A stretch of 36,474 nucleotides of DNA from an uncultured Elusimicrobia bacterium (GTDB taxonomy: Bacteria; Elusimicrobiota; Elusimicrobia; Elusimicrobiales; UBA9959). The notes under the pieces were generated by a model that did not search any database, was not told where the DNA came from, and saw only the letters and a list, made by a program, of their open reading frames with translations. Below, piece after piece: positions 23,412-31,610 of the stretch. The stretch covers positions 1-36,474 of the forward strand of contig CAIRNJ010000044.1 in assembly GCA_903879915.1 (NCBI GenBank). The letters are read 5' to 3'. Position numbers and translations under genes: made by a program. The first letter of the stretch is position 1, and every line of letters begins with the position of its first letter.

Positions 23412-24739
23412 TGCAAAACGTAACCGATATCTTCAAAATAGAGGAACTTAAAAAGAGGATATTATTCGTGCTGGGCGCCCTGGCGGTCTACCGCCTGGGC
23501 GCTGTCATCCCGATACCGGGCATCAACACGGCCGCGCTGCAGGCTATTTTCCAGGCGCAGGCCGGGTCCATCCTGGGCTTCCTCGATATTTTCTCCGGCG
23601 GCGCGCTGGGGCGCTTCTCCATCTTCTCGCTGGGCGTCATGCCTTACATCAACGCCTCCATCATCATGAGCCTGGTACAGGGCGCGCACGTGTTCCCCGT
23701 ACTGGACCGCCTGCAGAAGGAAGGCGAGACCGGCCGGCGCAAGATAGTGCAGTTCACGCGCTATTTCACGCTCGCCCTGGCCACGCTGCAGTCCCTCGGG
23801 CTGACCCTGGCCATGACCAAGATGCAGGCCGGCGGCGGGCCGTCCATCGTGCTGAACCCGTCCTTCAGCTTCTACTTTATAACCGTGCTCACGCTGGTCA
23901 CCGGCACCGTGTTCGTGATGTGGCTGGGCGAGCAGATAACGGAGCGCGGCATCGGCAACGGCATCTCGCTGATCATCTTCGCCGGCATCGTCGACCGCAT
24001 GCCCGCGGCCGTGATGGGCATGATAAAGCTCATACAGATAGAGGAAATCAGCCTGCTCACCGGCCTGCTGATCGTGGCCATGGTGCTGATCATCACGGCT
24101 TTCGTGATCTGGGTGGAGACCGCGCAGCGCAAGATCCCCGTGCAGTACGCGCAGCGCATGGTGGGCCGCAAGATGTACGGCGGCGCCTCCACGTTCCTGC
24201 CGCTCAAGGTGGACCAGTCCGGCGTTATCGCCGTCATCTTCGCGGTGTCGCTCCTGAGCGTGCCCTACACGATAGGATCGTTCAACCCCGGTTCCGCCTG
24301 GGGGCAGAAACTGATGAGCCTGATGAACCACGGCAATATCCTTTACCAGCTGTGCTACGTGGCGCTGATAATTTTCTTCTGCTATTTCTACAACTCGGTC
24401 AGCATCAATCCGAAGGACCTCGCCGAGAACATGAAGAAGTGGGGCGGGTTCATCCCCGGCATCAGGCCCGGCGAACCCACCGCCGCGCACATAGAATGGG
24501 TGCTTAACAGGATAACGCTGGGCGGGGCGCTCTTCGTCTCGATGATCGCCGTGCTGCCGGATTATCTGCGCGTTAAGTTCAACGTGCCGTTCTATTTCGG
24601 CGGCACCTCGCTGCTCATCGTGGTGGGCGTGGCGCTGGACACCGTGGCCCAGACCGAGGCGCATCTGGTGATGCGCAACTACGAGGGCTTCTATAAGAAT
24701 TCCAAGGTGAAGGGCCGCTGGTTTAACGTCGGGAGCTGA
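23411..24739 (+). CDS. secY: Preprotein translocase subunit SecY
   Basis: A 442-residue inner-membrane channel subunit with the ten expected membrane segments. Landmarks are YRLGAVIPIPGIN in the first helix, SLGVMPYINASIIM, the GNGISLIIFAGIVDRMP loop, and the cytoplasmic QRKIPVQYAQRMVGRKMYGG that contacts SecA and ribosomes. It would export the many signal-peptide proteins seen in this window. Translation is probably coupled to rplO through the one-base stop/start overlap. Confidence 0.97.
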   Translation: MQNVTDIFKIEELKKRILFVLGALAVYRLGAVIPIPGINTAALQAIFQAQAGSILGFLDIFSGGALGRFSIFSLGVMPYINASIIMSLVQGAHVFPVLDRLQKEGETGRRKIVQFTRYFTLALATLQSLGLTLAMTKMQAGGGPSIVLNPSFSFYFITVLTLVTGTVFVMWLGEQITERGIGNGISLIIFAGIVDRMPAAVMGMIKLIQIEEISLLTGLLIVAMVLIITAFVIWVETAQRKIPVQYAQRMVGRKMYGGASTFLPLKVDQSGVIAVIFAVSLLSVPYTIGSFNPGSAWGQKLMSLMNHGNILYQLCYVALIIFFCYFYNSVSINPKDLAENMKKWGGFIPGIRPGEPTAAHIEWVLNRITLGGALFVSMIAVLPDYLRVKFNVPFYFGGTSLLIVVGVALDTVAQTEAHLVMRNYEGFYKNSKVKGRWFNVGS

Positions 24740-24746
24740 CCAAGAC

Positions 24747-25388
24747 ATGAACGTAATCCTTTTGGGGTATCCCGGTTCCGGTAAAGGAACGCAGGCCAAG
24801 GTCCTTGCCAAGCAGTTCGGGCTTTTCCATGTTTCCACCGGCGATATTTTCCGGGAGGAGCTGGCGAAAAAGACGCCGCTGGGCCGGGAAGTGGCCGGCT
24901 ACCTGTCCGCCGGCCGGCTGGTGCCGGACAAGCTGGTGCTGGAAGTGCTCAAGAACAGGCTCGGCACCGAAACGCGCGGCTTGCTTTTCGACGGTTTCCC
25001 GCGCACCGTGGAACAGGCCGAAGGGCTCGACGCCTGGTTCGACTCCCGCGGCATGGCCGTGGACGCCGTTATCTTTATCAACGTACCCGAAGCCGAAGTG
25101 GCCAAGCGCCTGGGCGACCGGCGCACCTGTTCCGGCTGCGGCAGGATCTACAACGTGGGCACGCAGCCGCCGGCCAAGGCCGACGTGTGCGACGCCTGCG
25201 GCAAGCCGCTGGTAACCCGAGAGGACGACAAGCCCGGGGTCATAATCCGGCGCCTGCAGGTCTACAGGGACCAGACGGAACCGCTGCTCGCGTACTACAG
25301 GGCTGCGGGTAATTTTTACGAAGCCAACGGCGGGTTGGACCCTGAGAGCGTGGCCGCCAGCATAGCGGGCATGCTTAAAGGGAAATGA
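24747..25388 (+). CDS. adk: Adenylate kinase with zinc-binding lid
   Basis: A 213-residue enzyme that converts ATP and AMP to two ADP. The P-loop is GYPGSGKGT (7-15), with FDGFPRT at 82-88. The long lid domain (about 122-160) carries four cysteines, C128, C131, C148 and C151, a structural zinc site common in Gram-positive and deep-branching enzymes. The start follows secY by seven bases, and its TGA overlaps map in an ATGA junction. Confidence 0.97.
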   Translation: MNVILLGYPGSGKGTQAKVLAKQFGLFHVSTGDIFREELAKKTPLGREVAGYLSAGRLVPDKLVLEVLKNRLGTETRGLLFDGFPRTVEQAEGLDAWFDSRGMAVDAVIFINVPEAEVAKRLGDRRTCSGCGRIYNVGTQPPAKADVCDACGKPLVTREDDKPGVIIRRLQVYRDQTEPLLAYYRAAGNFYEANGGLDPESVAASIAGMLKGK

Positions 25389-26137
25389 TAGACATTAAAA
25401 CCCCGCGGGAACTGGACAGCATGCGCGCGGCTTCGCGCGCGGTGGCGAGCACGCTGGTCCTGCTTAGAAGTCTGGTGAAGCCGGGCGTCAGTACCGCCGA
25501 GCTGGACAGGTTCGCCGGGAAGCATCTGCGCGAACTGGGCGCGGCGCCGGCCTTCCTCGGCTACCGCGGTTATCCGGCCACTCTCTGCGTTTCTATCAAC
25601 GAAGAAATTGTGCACGGGATCCCGAGCGAAAAGCGGATCGTTCGCGAGGGCGATATCGTCAGCCTCGACCTGGGCGCTATCTGCGAAGGCTTTTACGGGG
25701 ACGCCGCCCTGACCGCGGCGGCCGGAAAGATCTCCGGCGCGGCGCGCCGGCTGATGGAGGTCACGGAACTTTCGCTGGCCAGAGCCCTGGAGCAGGTCAA
25801 GCCGGGCGCGCGCCTGGGCGACGTTTCCAACGCCGTCGAACGCTGCGCGGCGGCCAACGGCATGGCGGTGGTCCGGGAGTTCACCGGGCACGGGATAGGG
25901 CGGAGGCTTCACGAGGAACCCTCCATCCCCAATTTCGGAAGGGCCGGAACGGGGCCGGTGCTGAAGGCCGGGATGACGCTGGCGATAGAGCCGATGCTGT
26001 GCCTGGGCCGGCCGGAGATAGTGATAAAGAACGACGGCTGGACCGCGGTGGCCGCGGACGGCAGCCTGGCCGCCCACTACGAGCATACGGTGGCCGTCAC
26101 CGAGAACGGCTTTGAAATTCTGAGCGCTGCGGTATAA
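25385..26137 (+). CDS. map: Methionine aminopeptidase, type I
   Basis: A 250-residue enzyme that removes the initiator methionine from new proteins. The five metal ligands fit the type I pattern: D95, D106, H169, E202 and E233, with the substrate histidines H77 (VHGIPS) and H176 (RRLHEEP). There is no N-terminal extension. The ATG lies in a four-base overlap with adk. A TTGAAA/TATAAA pair near its 3' end (26112-26138, 15-base spacer) could drive infA in addition to the box at 26167. Confidence 0.97.
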   Translation: MIDIKTPRELDSMRAASRAVASTLVLLRSLVKPGVSTAELDRFAGKHLRELGAAPAFLGYRGYPATLCVSINEEIVHGIPSEKRIVREGDIVSLDLGAICEGFYGDAALTAAAGKISGAARRLMEVTELSLARALEQVKPGARLGDVSNAVERCAAANGMAVVREFTGHGIGRRLHEEPSIPNFGRAGTGPVLKAGMTLAIEPMLCLGRPEIVIKNDGWTAVAADGSLAAHYEHTVAVTENGFEILSAAV

Positions 26138-26166
26138 AAGTAACGAGCGGAGAGCGGCTTATTTTG

Positions 26167-26172
26167 TATAAT
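26167..26172 (+). promoter_or_regulatory. Internal -10 box for infA, leaderless arrangement
   Basis: A perfect TATAAT (26167-26172) ends eight bases before the infA ATG at 26181. The intervening ATATAAAT has no Shine-Dalgarno. This would let infA and the genes after it be transcribed apart from the main operon promoter. Confidence 0.55.
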
Positions 26173-26180
26173 ATATAAAT

Positions 26181-26402
26181 ATGTCAGAAAACAGCGAAAA
26201 AATAGAGATCGAAGGCATCGTGAAGGAGTCGCTTCCCAATGCCACTTTCAGGGTGGAAATCTCTCCGGGCAAGACAATTCTGGGGATAATCTCCGGTAAA
26301 ATGCGCATCCATCATATCAAGATCCTCCCCGGAGACAAGGTCCGTCTTGAACTTTCTCCCTACGATTTGAGCAAGGGCCGGATAGTGTACCGCGAAAAAT
26401 GA
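26181..26402 (+). CDS. infA: Translation initiation factor IF-1
   Basis: A 73-residue S1/OB-fold protein that occupies the A site during initiation. Conserved parts are [36 protein letters not shown] and the ending [11 protein letters not shown]. It has no Shine-Dalgarno, unlike nearly all its operon neighbours, and a consensus TATAAT sits just before it, so at least some mRNA may begin at the start codon. This is notable for an initiation factor gene. Confidence 0.96.
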   Translation: MSENSEKIEIEGIVKESLPNATFRVEISPGKTILGIISGKMRIHHIKILPGDKVRLELSPYDLSKGRIVYREK

Positions 26403-26436
26403 TCCGGGCCGGTTTTTTATAAAAGAGGTGCTTTAA

Positions 26437-26550
26437 ATGAAAGTAAGGGCCAGCGTAAAGAAGATCTGCAATAAGTGTACCATCGTCAAGCGCAAGGGCG
26501 TCGTGCGGGTTATCTGCGGAGACCCGCGCCATAAGCAGCGTCAGGGATAA
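26437..26550 (+). CDS. rpmJ: 50S ribosomal protein L36
   Basis: A 37-residue L36, the smallest ribosomal protein. It starts [14 protein letters not shown] and has the zinc site C11, C14, C27 and H32 (CGDPRH), so it is the zinc-containing form. AGAGGTG precedes the ATG. The 123 bases that follow hold no gene; a GGAACT/AGTTCC hairpin and a TGAAGCTTCA palindrome are visible there. Confidence 0.96.
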   Translation: MKVRASVKKICNKCTIVKRKGVVRVICGDPRHKQRQG

Positions 26551-26673
26551 TTTAAGTGTTGAAGAGCCGGGGAACTGAAGCGCCGAAGTTCCGAAAACTC
26601 TTTTCAGCCGCGGTAAAAATTAAATGAAGCTTCAGGTCTCGGGCGCTCAAGAACTGAATTCCAAGGAGAGGTT

Positions 26674-27072
26674 ATGGCACGAATAGCGGGCGTTGATTTG
26701 CCCAAAGAAAAAAAATTACGCGTAGCTCTGGCCAATGTTTTCGGCATAGGCCGGCCGCTGGCGGAAAAAATACTCGAAGGGCTGAAGAACCAGATCTCGA
26801 TAGATATCAGGGTCAAGGACCTCAACGAGGACCAGGTGGGTCTTCTGAACTCGGTGATCGCCAAGGAATACAAAGTTGAAGGCGAGCTCCGCCGGGAAAT
26901 TACCGCCAACATGAAGCGGTACGTGGAAATAAACAGCTATCGCGGCTACAGGCACAGAAGGAACCTTCCCGCCCGCGGCCAGCGCACCCGCACCAACGCC
27001 CGGACCCGCCGCGGCAGAAGGCGCACGGTCGGAGCGGCCGCGAAAGCGGCGCCCGCGGCAGGAGCGAAATAA
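26674..27072 (+). CDS. rpsM: 30S ribosomal protein S13
   Basis: A 132-residue S13 of the head and subunit bridge. It begins [15 protein letters not shown] and has the conserved [26 protein letters not shown] region, here split only for description: positions about 94-119. The C-terminal tail ([13 protein letters not shown]) is Ala/Lys-rich. AAGGAGAGG precedes the ATG. Confidence 0.96.
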   Translation: MARIAGVDLPKEKKLRVALANVFGIGRPLAEKILEGLKNQISIDIRVKDLNEDQVGLLNSVIAKEYKVEGELRREITANMKRYVEINSYRGYRHRRNLPARGQRTRTNARTRRGRRRTVGAAAKAAPAAGAK

Positions 27073-27087
27073 CCGGAGGGCCGGTTC

Positions 27088-27116
27088 CGGCGGCAGCCGG
27101 TAAAAGGCTGCCGCCG
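27088..27116 (+). other. Strong intergenic hairpin between rpsM and rpsK
   Basis: An 11-bp perfect stem CGGCGGCAGCC/GGCTGCCGCCG with loop GGTAAAA fills the short gap. It lacks a following T tract, so it is unlikely to end transcription; it may be an RNA-processing or protein-binding site. Confidence 0.6.
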
Positions 27117-27145
27117 CGGATTTAGAGCAGAATAAGGAGAAAGTT

Positions 27146-27577
27146 ATGGCAGAAGAGAACAAAGGCCCGCAACCCCAGGACGGGACCAAGAAGATGGAGC
27201 AGAAACCCCAGGCGAAACGCCGCTTCCGCACGGTAGCTTTCGCCCGCGTTTACATAAACTGCTCTTTCAATAACACGCTTATCACCTTTACCGACGAGAA
27301 AGGCAATGTCATCGCCTGGTCTACCTCCGGCGGCAACGGTTTCAGGGGCACCAAGAAAGGCACCCCTTTCGCGGCCCAGATAACGGCTTCGAAGGCTTCC
27401 GCCCGCGCCGCCGAATACGGCGTGAAGCAGGCCATGGTGCTGGTGAGCGGCCCCGGCCCCGGCCGCGAGACCGCGATACGCGGCATCGCCGCCAGCGGCA
27501 TCCACGTGGTTTCGATCAAGGATATCACGCCCATCCCGCACAACGGCTGCAGGCCGCCCAAGGCGCGCAGAGTTTAA
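27146..27577 (+). CDS. rpsK: 30S ribosomal protein S11
   Basis: A 143-residue S11 of the platform. The core includes CSFNNTLITFTDEKGNVIAW, GFRGTKKGTPFAAQ and the C-terminal ITPIPHNGCRPPKARRV. The first 25 residues are a hydrophilic Lys/Gln/Pro-rich extension, about 15 longer than in E. coli. AAGGAG precedes the ATG. Confidence 0.97.
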   Translation: MAEENKGPQPQDGTKKMEQKPQAKRRFRTVAFARVYINCSFNNTLITFTDEKGNVIAWSTSGGNGFRGTKKGTPFAAQITASKASARAAEYGVKQAMVLVSGPGPGRETAIRGIAASGIHVVSIKDITPIPHNGCRPPKARRV

Positions 27578-27582
27578 TAACC

Positions 27583-27637
27583 GCGGACGGTGGACAGTGA
27601 AGCACTGAACACTAACCGCTGACCACTAACCGCTAAG
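27583..27637 (+). repeat. Imperfect inverted array of 7-base units between rpsK and rpsD
   Basis: The right side is five tandem heptamers: CACTGAA, CACTAAC, CGCTGAC, CACTAAC, CGCTAAG (27603-27637). The left side holds two to three units in roughly opposite sense: GCGGACG, GTGGACA, GTG (27583-27599). The arms can pair around AAG as CAGTG/CACTG with further matches in seven-base register. The array ends just before the T7GGAGG that serves rpsD. Its origin is unknown; such units may recur elsewhere in the genome. Confidence 0.6.
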
Positions 27638-27655
27638 TATTTTTTTGGAGGATCA

Positions 27656-28288
27656 ATGTCGAGATATACCGGACCCAGCTGCAAGAAGTGCCAGAAGCTC
27701 AGCCAGAAAATGTTCCTTAAAGGAACGAAGTGCTTTACCAACTGCCTTGTCGACCGCCAGAAAGCCGTTAAAGAAAAACGCTTTACTTCCGGCCCCAGGA
27801 ACAAAATGTCGGACTACGGCAAGCATCTGCGCGAGAAGCAGATAGCCCGCCTTACCGCGCAGATCGGCGAGACCCAGTTCCGCCGCTTCTTCACGAAGGC
27901 CACCAAGGACAAGGGCCAGACCGGCGAAGCGCTGCTGCGCTTCCTCGAGGTCAGGCTCGACAACATCGTCCGCCGCATGGGTTTCGCGGTCTCGCTGAAA
28001 GCCGCGCGCCAGCTCGTGAACCACGGGCACATCAAGGTCAACGGCCGCTGCGTCGACATCGCGTCCTGCCTGCTTAAGCCGGGCGACGAGGTCTCGATAG
28101 ATCCCAAGGCTTTGGATACCGTTCTGGTCAAGCAGGGCCTCGAGCACGCGGAGAAGACCGCGCAGCGCCCCAGCTTCATCTCCTGGAACGCCGCCGCGAA
28201 GTCGGGCAAACTGGTGCGCTGGCCGGACCGCGCGGAGTCAAGCATCTCCGTCGACGAGCAGCTCATCGTAGAATACTATTCCAAGTAA
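27656..28288 (+). CDS. rpsD: 30S ribosomal protein S4
   Basis: A 210-residue S4, an early 16S-binding protein. The S4 RNA-binding domain (about 97-160) includes RLDNIVRRMGFA and ARQLVNHGHIKVNG. The N-terminus has four cysteines, C9, C12, C26 and C30, a zinc-binding (C+) form with CxxC plus CxxxC spacing. GGAGG (27647-27651) precedes the ATG. In E. coli S4 represses the alpha operon. Confidence 0.97.
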   Translation: MSRYTGPSCKKCQKLSQKMFLKGTKCFTNCLVDRQKAVKEKRFTSGPRNKMSDYGKHLREKQIARLTAQIGETQFRRFFTKATKDKGQTGEALLRFLEVRLDNIVRRMGFAVSLKAARQLVNHGHIKVNGRCVDIASCLLKPGDEVSIDPKALDTVLVKQGLEHAEKTAQRPSFISWNAAAKSGKLVRWPDRAESSISVDEQLIVEYYSK

Positions 28289-28303
28289 GCGAGGTTTCAA
28301 CTA

Positions 28304-29281
28304 ATGGCCACTTTCACTAAGCAGCTGGTAATTCCCGAGATACTCAGCGTAGAGGACAAGTCGAAAACGGAGAACTACTCCAAGTTCACCGCCGAGCCTT
28401 ACGAAAAAGGCTACGGGCACACGATCGGCAACTCACTGCGCCGCATCCTGCTGTCCAGCCTCGACGGCGCGGCCGTGGTGGCCGTGCGCATAAAAGGCGC
28501 CCGGCACGAATACGCCGCCATCAACGGCGTGCAGGAGGACGTGGTCAACATCGTCCTGAACCTGAAGAAACTGCGCGTGCGGCTCAAGGGCGAAGGGCCC
28601 GAGACCGTCCTGATCTCCGTTAAAGGGAAAAAAGAAGTGAAAGCCTCCGACATCCGCGAGAACGCCAACGTCGAGATCATCAACAAGGATCTCGTGATAG
28701 CGCACGTGGAGTCCGGCGCCGAGTTCGAAGCCGAACTCGAGATCTCCAGCGGGGCCGGCTACCTGACCTCCGAGGAGATCCGCGGCCGCATGAACCTGCC
28801 GGCCGACTTCATCCCGATGGACGCTATTTTCTCGCCCATACAGAAGGTCCACTATACCGTGGAGAACGCCCGCGTGGGCCAGCGCACCGACTACGACAAG
28901 CTCGTGCTCGAGGTCTGGACCGACGGCACGCTCAGCCCGTCCGACGCGGTGAGCCGCACGGCCGCGCTGCTGCGCCGCTCGATAATGCCGTTCCTGCCGC
29001 CCGAAGAATCGGCCAAGGAACCCGCCAAGGCGAGCGAATCCGCCAAGACCGAAGCCGGCGGGGAACTGACCGGCAAGCTCGACCAGGGCGTGGACATGAT
29101 AGAGCTTTCTTCGCGCGCCTCCAACTGCCTTAAAGTGGCGGGCATCCGCACGATAGGCGAGCTGGTAAGGAAATCGGAAGGCGACCTGCTGGCCGTAAAG
29201 AATTTCGGGCAGAAGTCCCTCGACGAGATCAAGGACAAGCTCAAGGAAATGGGCCTCGACCTCGGGATGAAGATAGATTAA
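28304..29281 (+). CDS. rpoA: RNA polymerase alpha subunit
   Basis: A 325-residue alpha subunit. The N-terminal domain (1-230) that starts core assembly has GYGHTIGNSLRRILLSS (36-52). A Lys/Ala/Glu-rich linker covers about 232-260. The C-terminal domain (261-325) contains ELSSRASNCLKV; R271 and N274 match E. coli R265 and N268, which bind UP elements. The ATG follows rpsD by 15 bases with a GCGAGG ribosome-binding site. Confidence 0.97.
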   Translation: MATFTKQLVIPEILSVEDKSKTENYSKFTAEPYEKGYGHTIGNSLRRILLSSLDGAAVVAVRIKGARHEYAAINGVQEDVVNIVLNLKKLRVRLKGEGPETVLISVKGKKEVKASDIRENANVEIINKDLVIAHVESGAEFEAELEISSGAGYLTSEEIRGRMNLPADFIPMDAIFSPIQKVHYTVENARVGQRTDYDKLVLEVWTDGTLSPSDAVSRTAALLRRSIMPFLPPEESAKEPAKASESAKTEAGGELTGKLDQGVDMIELSSRASNCLKVAGIRTIGELVRKSEGDLLAVKNFGQKSLDEIKDKLKEMGLDLGMKID

Positions 29282-29306
29282 AACGCGGTTTTAAGAAGGA
29301 ACGTTT

Positions 29307-29648
29307 ATGATAAAAAATCTGGGTTCAAGCAAGTTAGGGATGAACGGCTCGCACCGCAAAGCCATGTTCTGCAACATGACCACCAGCCTCCTGATGCACG
29401 AGAAGGTGGAGACCACGCTCCCGAAAGCCAAGGAGCTGGTGCGGTTCGCCGACCGCGTCATCACCGACGCGAAGAACGGGCGCCATATCGAAGTGCGCCG
29501 CGTGATCAAGGACAAGACGGTCTATCATAAAGTGTTCGACGTCCTGGCGCCCCGCTACAAAGAGCGGGCCGGCGGCTTTACCCGCATATTGAAGCTCGGT
29601 CAGCGCAAGGGCGACGCCGCCGAAGTGGCGCTGGTCAAACTGGTGTAG
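29307..29648 (+). CDS. rplQ: 50S ribosomal protein L17
   Basis: A 113-residue L17. It shows [20 protein letters not shown] near the start, [21 protein letters not shown] in the middle and [25 protein letters not shown] at the end. AAGGAA precedes the ATG. mreB begins two bases after its TAG, with no terminator. Confidence 0.97.
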   Translation: MIKNLGSSKLGMNGSHRKAMFCNMTTSLLMHEKVETTLPKAKELVRFADRVITDAKNGRHIEVRRVIKDKTVYHKVFDVLAPRYKERAGGFTRILKLGQRKGDAAEVALVKLV

Positions 29649-29650
29649 GA

Positions 29651-30688
29651 ATGTTCGATTATTTTTTCAGCCTGTTCTCGAACGACATCGGCATAGACCT
29701 GGGCACCGCGAATACCCTGGTCTATGTCAAAGGCAAGGGCATTGTATTGCGCGAGCCTTCGGTGGTCGCCATCGACAAGAACAGGCGCAAAGTGCTGGCG
29801 GTGGGGGCGGAGGCCAAGCTGATGCTGGGCCGGACCCCCTCCAACATCACGGCCGTGCGCCCGCTCAGGAACGGCGTTATCGCGGATTTCGAAGTTACGC
29901 AGGAGATGATAAAGTATTTCATCCGCAAGGTGCACAACCGGCGGAGCCTCCTGCATCCCAGGATAGTGATAGGAATTCCCTCGAGCATTACTGAAGTTGA
30001 GAAGCGCGCCGTGCAGGAGTCGGCGGAGCAGGCCGGCGCGCGCGAAGTGCTGCTTATAGAAGAGCCCATGGCGGCCGCCATAGGTTCGGACCTGCCCGTG
30101 TCGGACCCGCACGGAAGCATGATCTGCGACATAGGCGGCGGTACCACCGAAGTGGCCGTCATTTCGCTGGGCGGCATGGTAGTGACCAATTCCATCGACG
30201 TGGCCGGCGACGAGATGGATGACTGCATAGTCCAGTTTTTCCGGCGCAAGCATAACCTTGTAATAGGCGAAACTACAGCGGAAGAGGTAAAGATACAGAT
30301 AGGTTCCGTTTTCCCGTTGAAAGAAGAAAAGACCATTGAAGTGAAAGGCAGGGACCAGGCCAAGGGCCTGCCCAAGACGATTCTTGTGACTTCGGAAGAA
30401 ATAAGGCAGGCCCTGATGGAGCCTGTCCAGCTTATCGTGGACGTGATCAAGCAGGTGCTGGAAGAGACGCCGCCGGAACTTTCCTCTGACCTCGTGGACA
30501 GGGGCATGGTGCTGGCGGGCGGGGGTTCGCTGCTGCGCGGCTTCCCCGAGCTCATCCGGCAGGAAACAGAGTTGCCCGTCCACAGGGCTGCCGATCCTCT
30601 TAGCTGTGTCGCCTTGGGCTGCGGTAAGTATCTTGAAGAGCTGGATAAGATCCAGCAGAGGCCCGAATTCCTGAAGCCTTACCGCTGA
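29651..30688 (+). CDS. mreB: Rod shape-determining protein MreB
   Basis: A 345-residue bacterial actin that forms membrane-bound filaments guiding lateral wall synthesis. The phosphate-1 loop is [18 protein letters not shown] near the N-terminus, the second loop is [14 protein letters not shown], and the C-terminal adenosine motif is [12 protein letters not shown]. The opening [13 protein letters not shown] is an amphipathic membrane-binding segment. There is almost no room for a Shine-Dalgarno, since it starts two bases after rplQ, so it is probably translated and transcribed with the ribosomal genes. Confidence 0.97.
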   Translation: MFDYFFSLFSNDIGIDLGTANTLVYVKGKGIVLREPSVVAIDKNRRKVLAVGAEAKLMLGRTPSNITAVRPLRNGVIADFEVTQEMIKYFIRKVHNRRSLLHPRIVIGIPSSITEVEKRAVQESAEQAGAREVLLIEEPMAAAIGSDLPVSDPHGSMICDIGGGTTEVAVISLGGMVVTNSIDVAGDEMDDCIVQFFRRKHNLVIGETTAEEVKIQIGSVFPLKEEKTIEVKGRDQAKGLPKTILVTSEEIRQALMEPVQLIVDVIKQVLEETPPELSSDLVDRGMVLAGGGSLLRGFPELIRQETELPVHRAADPLSCVALGCGKYLEELDKIQQRPEFLKPYR

Positions 30689-30729
30689 TACCCGGAGTTC
30701 TCCGCGGTAGGCGTACGGTTCAGGCTGAG

Positions 30730-30744
30730 GTCCTCTCACAGGAC
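30730..30744 (+). promoter_or_regulatory. Small hairpin covering the mreC ribosome-binding region
   Basis: GTCCT/AGGAC (30730-30734 with 30740-30744) forms a 5-bp stem with loop CTCAC. The right arm contains the AGGA most likely to act as Shine-Dalgarno for the ATG at 30750, so folding would lower mreC translation. Confidence 0.3.
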
Positions 30745-30749
30745 AGGCG

Positions 30750-31610
30750 ATGAGCAGAGAAAAAGATGCGGCTAATTATGCGGTGGTGTTCTTTGCCGCC
30801 ATTTCCGTCCTCCTGCTGTTATTCCCCGTCTCAAAGATAGCTCACACGGTCCGCATAGCGGCCAGCTACAGCCTTTATCCCTCGCTCCATTACGGCGCCA
30901 GCTATTCGCATTATATACGCAACGTGCCGGATAATTTCGTCAAGCTGCTCGAGACCGACCAGGAGAACCGCGGCCTGAAGGAAAAAGTGAAGGAACTGGA
31001 GGTCCGCCTGCAGAGCGCCTCCACGCTGGAGGCCGAGAACGCGCGCCTGGCCGCCGAGATGAGCCTTTCCCGCACGCTGCCCTGGACCGGCGCCTGGGCC
31101 CGGGTGATCAACAAGACCCCGGCCGACTGGTACGGCTCGTTCTTCATAGACCGCGGCAGCGAAAGCGGCATCGCGGTCAACGACGCCGTGCTGGGCATCG
31201 AGGGCGGCCGCGCCGGGCTGGCCGGGCGGATCTTCGAGGTCTATCCCAAATTTTCGAAGGTGCTGCTGCTGACCAACAGCGCGGCCTCGGCGGTCTGTGC
31301 GCTGGCCCCCGACGGGCTGGAGGCGCTGGTGGAAGGCAAGGGCACCTGGATGCTCAAGCTCAATTATGTGCCGGAGGAAGCCGCGCTGGCGGAGGGGGCC
31401 GAAGTGCTGACCTCGCCCGGCGGCCTGCTGTTCCCCGCGGGGGTGCTGGTGGGGCGCGTCAGGAAAGTGTACCAGCGCGAGTCCTTCATGAATTTTATCA
31501 CCGCCGATATCGTGCCGGCCGTGAACGTGAACACGCTTAAGGAAGTTTTTGTCGTCAGGCGCAACCTGCCCGAAGAATTGCTGGGCGCGCGCCAGGCGGA
31601 AAAGAAATGA
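30750..31610 (+). CDS. mreC: Rod shape-determining protein MreC
   Basis: A 286-residue periplasmic scaffold of the elongasome with one N-terminal membrane anchor (about 10-28). A coiled coil runs over about 68-112 (LLETDQENRGLKEKVKELEV, then further heptads). The beta domain has WARVINKTPADWYGSFFIDRG and GLAGRIFEVYPKFSKVLLLTN, both typical. It lies 61 bases after mreB and overlaps mreD in an ATGA junction. Confidence 0.94.
   Translation: MSREKDAANYAVVFFAAISVLLLLFPVSKIAHTVRIAASYSLYPSLHYGASYSHYIRNVPDNFVKLLETDQENRGLKEKVKELEVRLQSASTLEAENARLAAEMSLSRTLPWTGAWARVINKTPADWYGSFFIDRGSESGIAVNDAVLGIEGGRAGLAGRIFEVYPKFSKVLLLTNSAASAVCALAPDGLEALVEGKGTWMLKLNYVPEEAALAEGAEVLTSPGGLLFPAGVLVGRVRKVYQRESFMNFITADIVPAVNVNTLKEVFVVRRNLPEELLGARQAEKK

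Noticed and set aside
23462-24838. 458-codon open frame on the minus strand
   Set aside because: It is antisense to secY; rich in His, Gln and Arg without any recognisable domain.
27583-27637. CRISPR-like repeat array
   Set aside because: Units are only seven bases with no spacers and no cas genes nearby.
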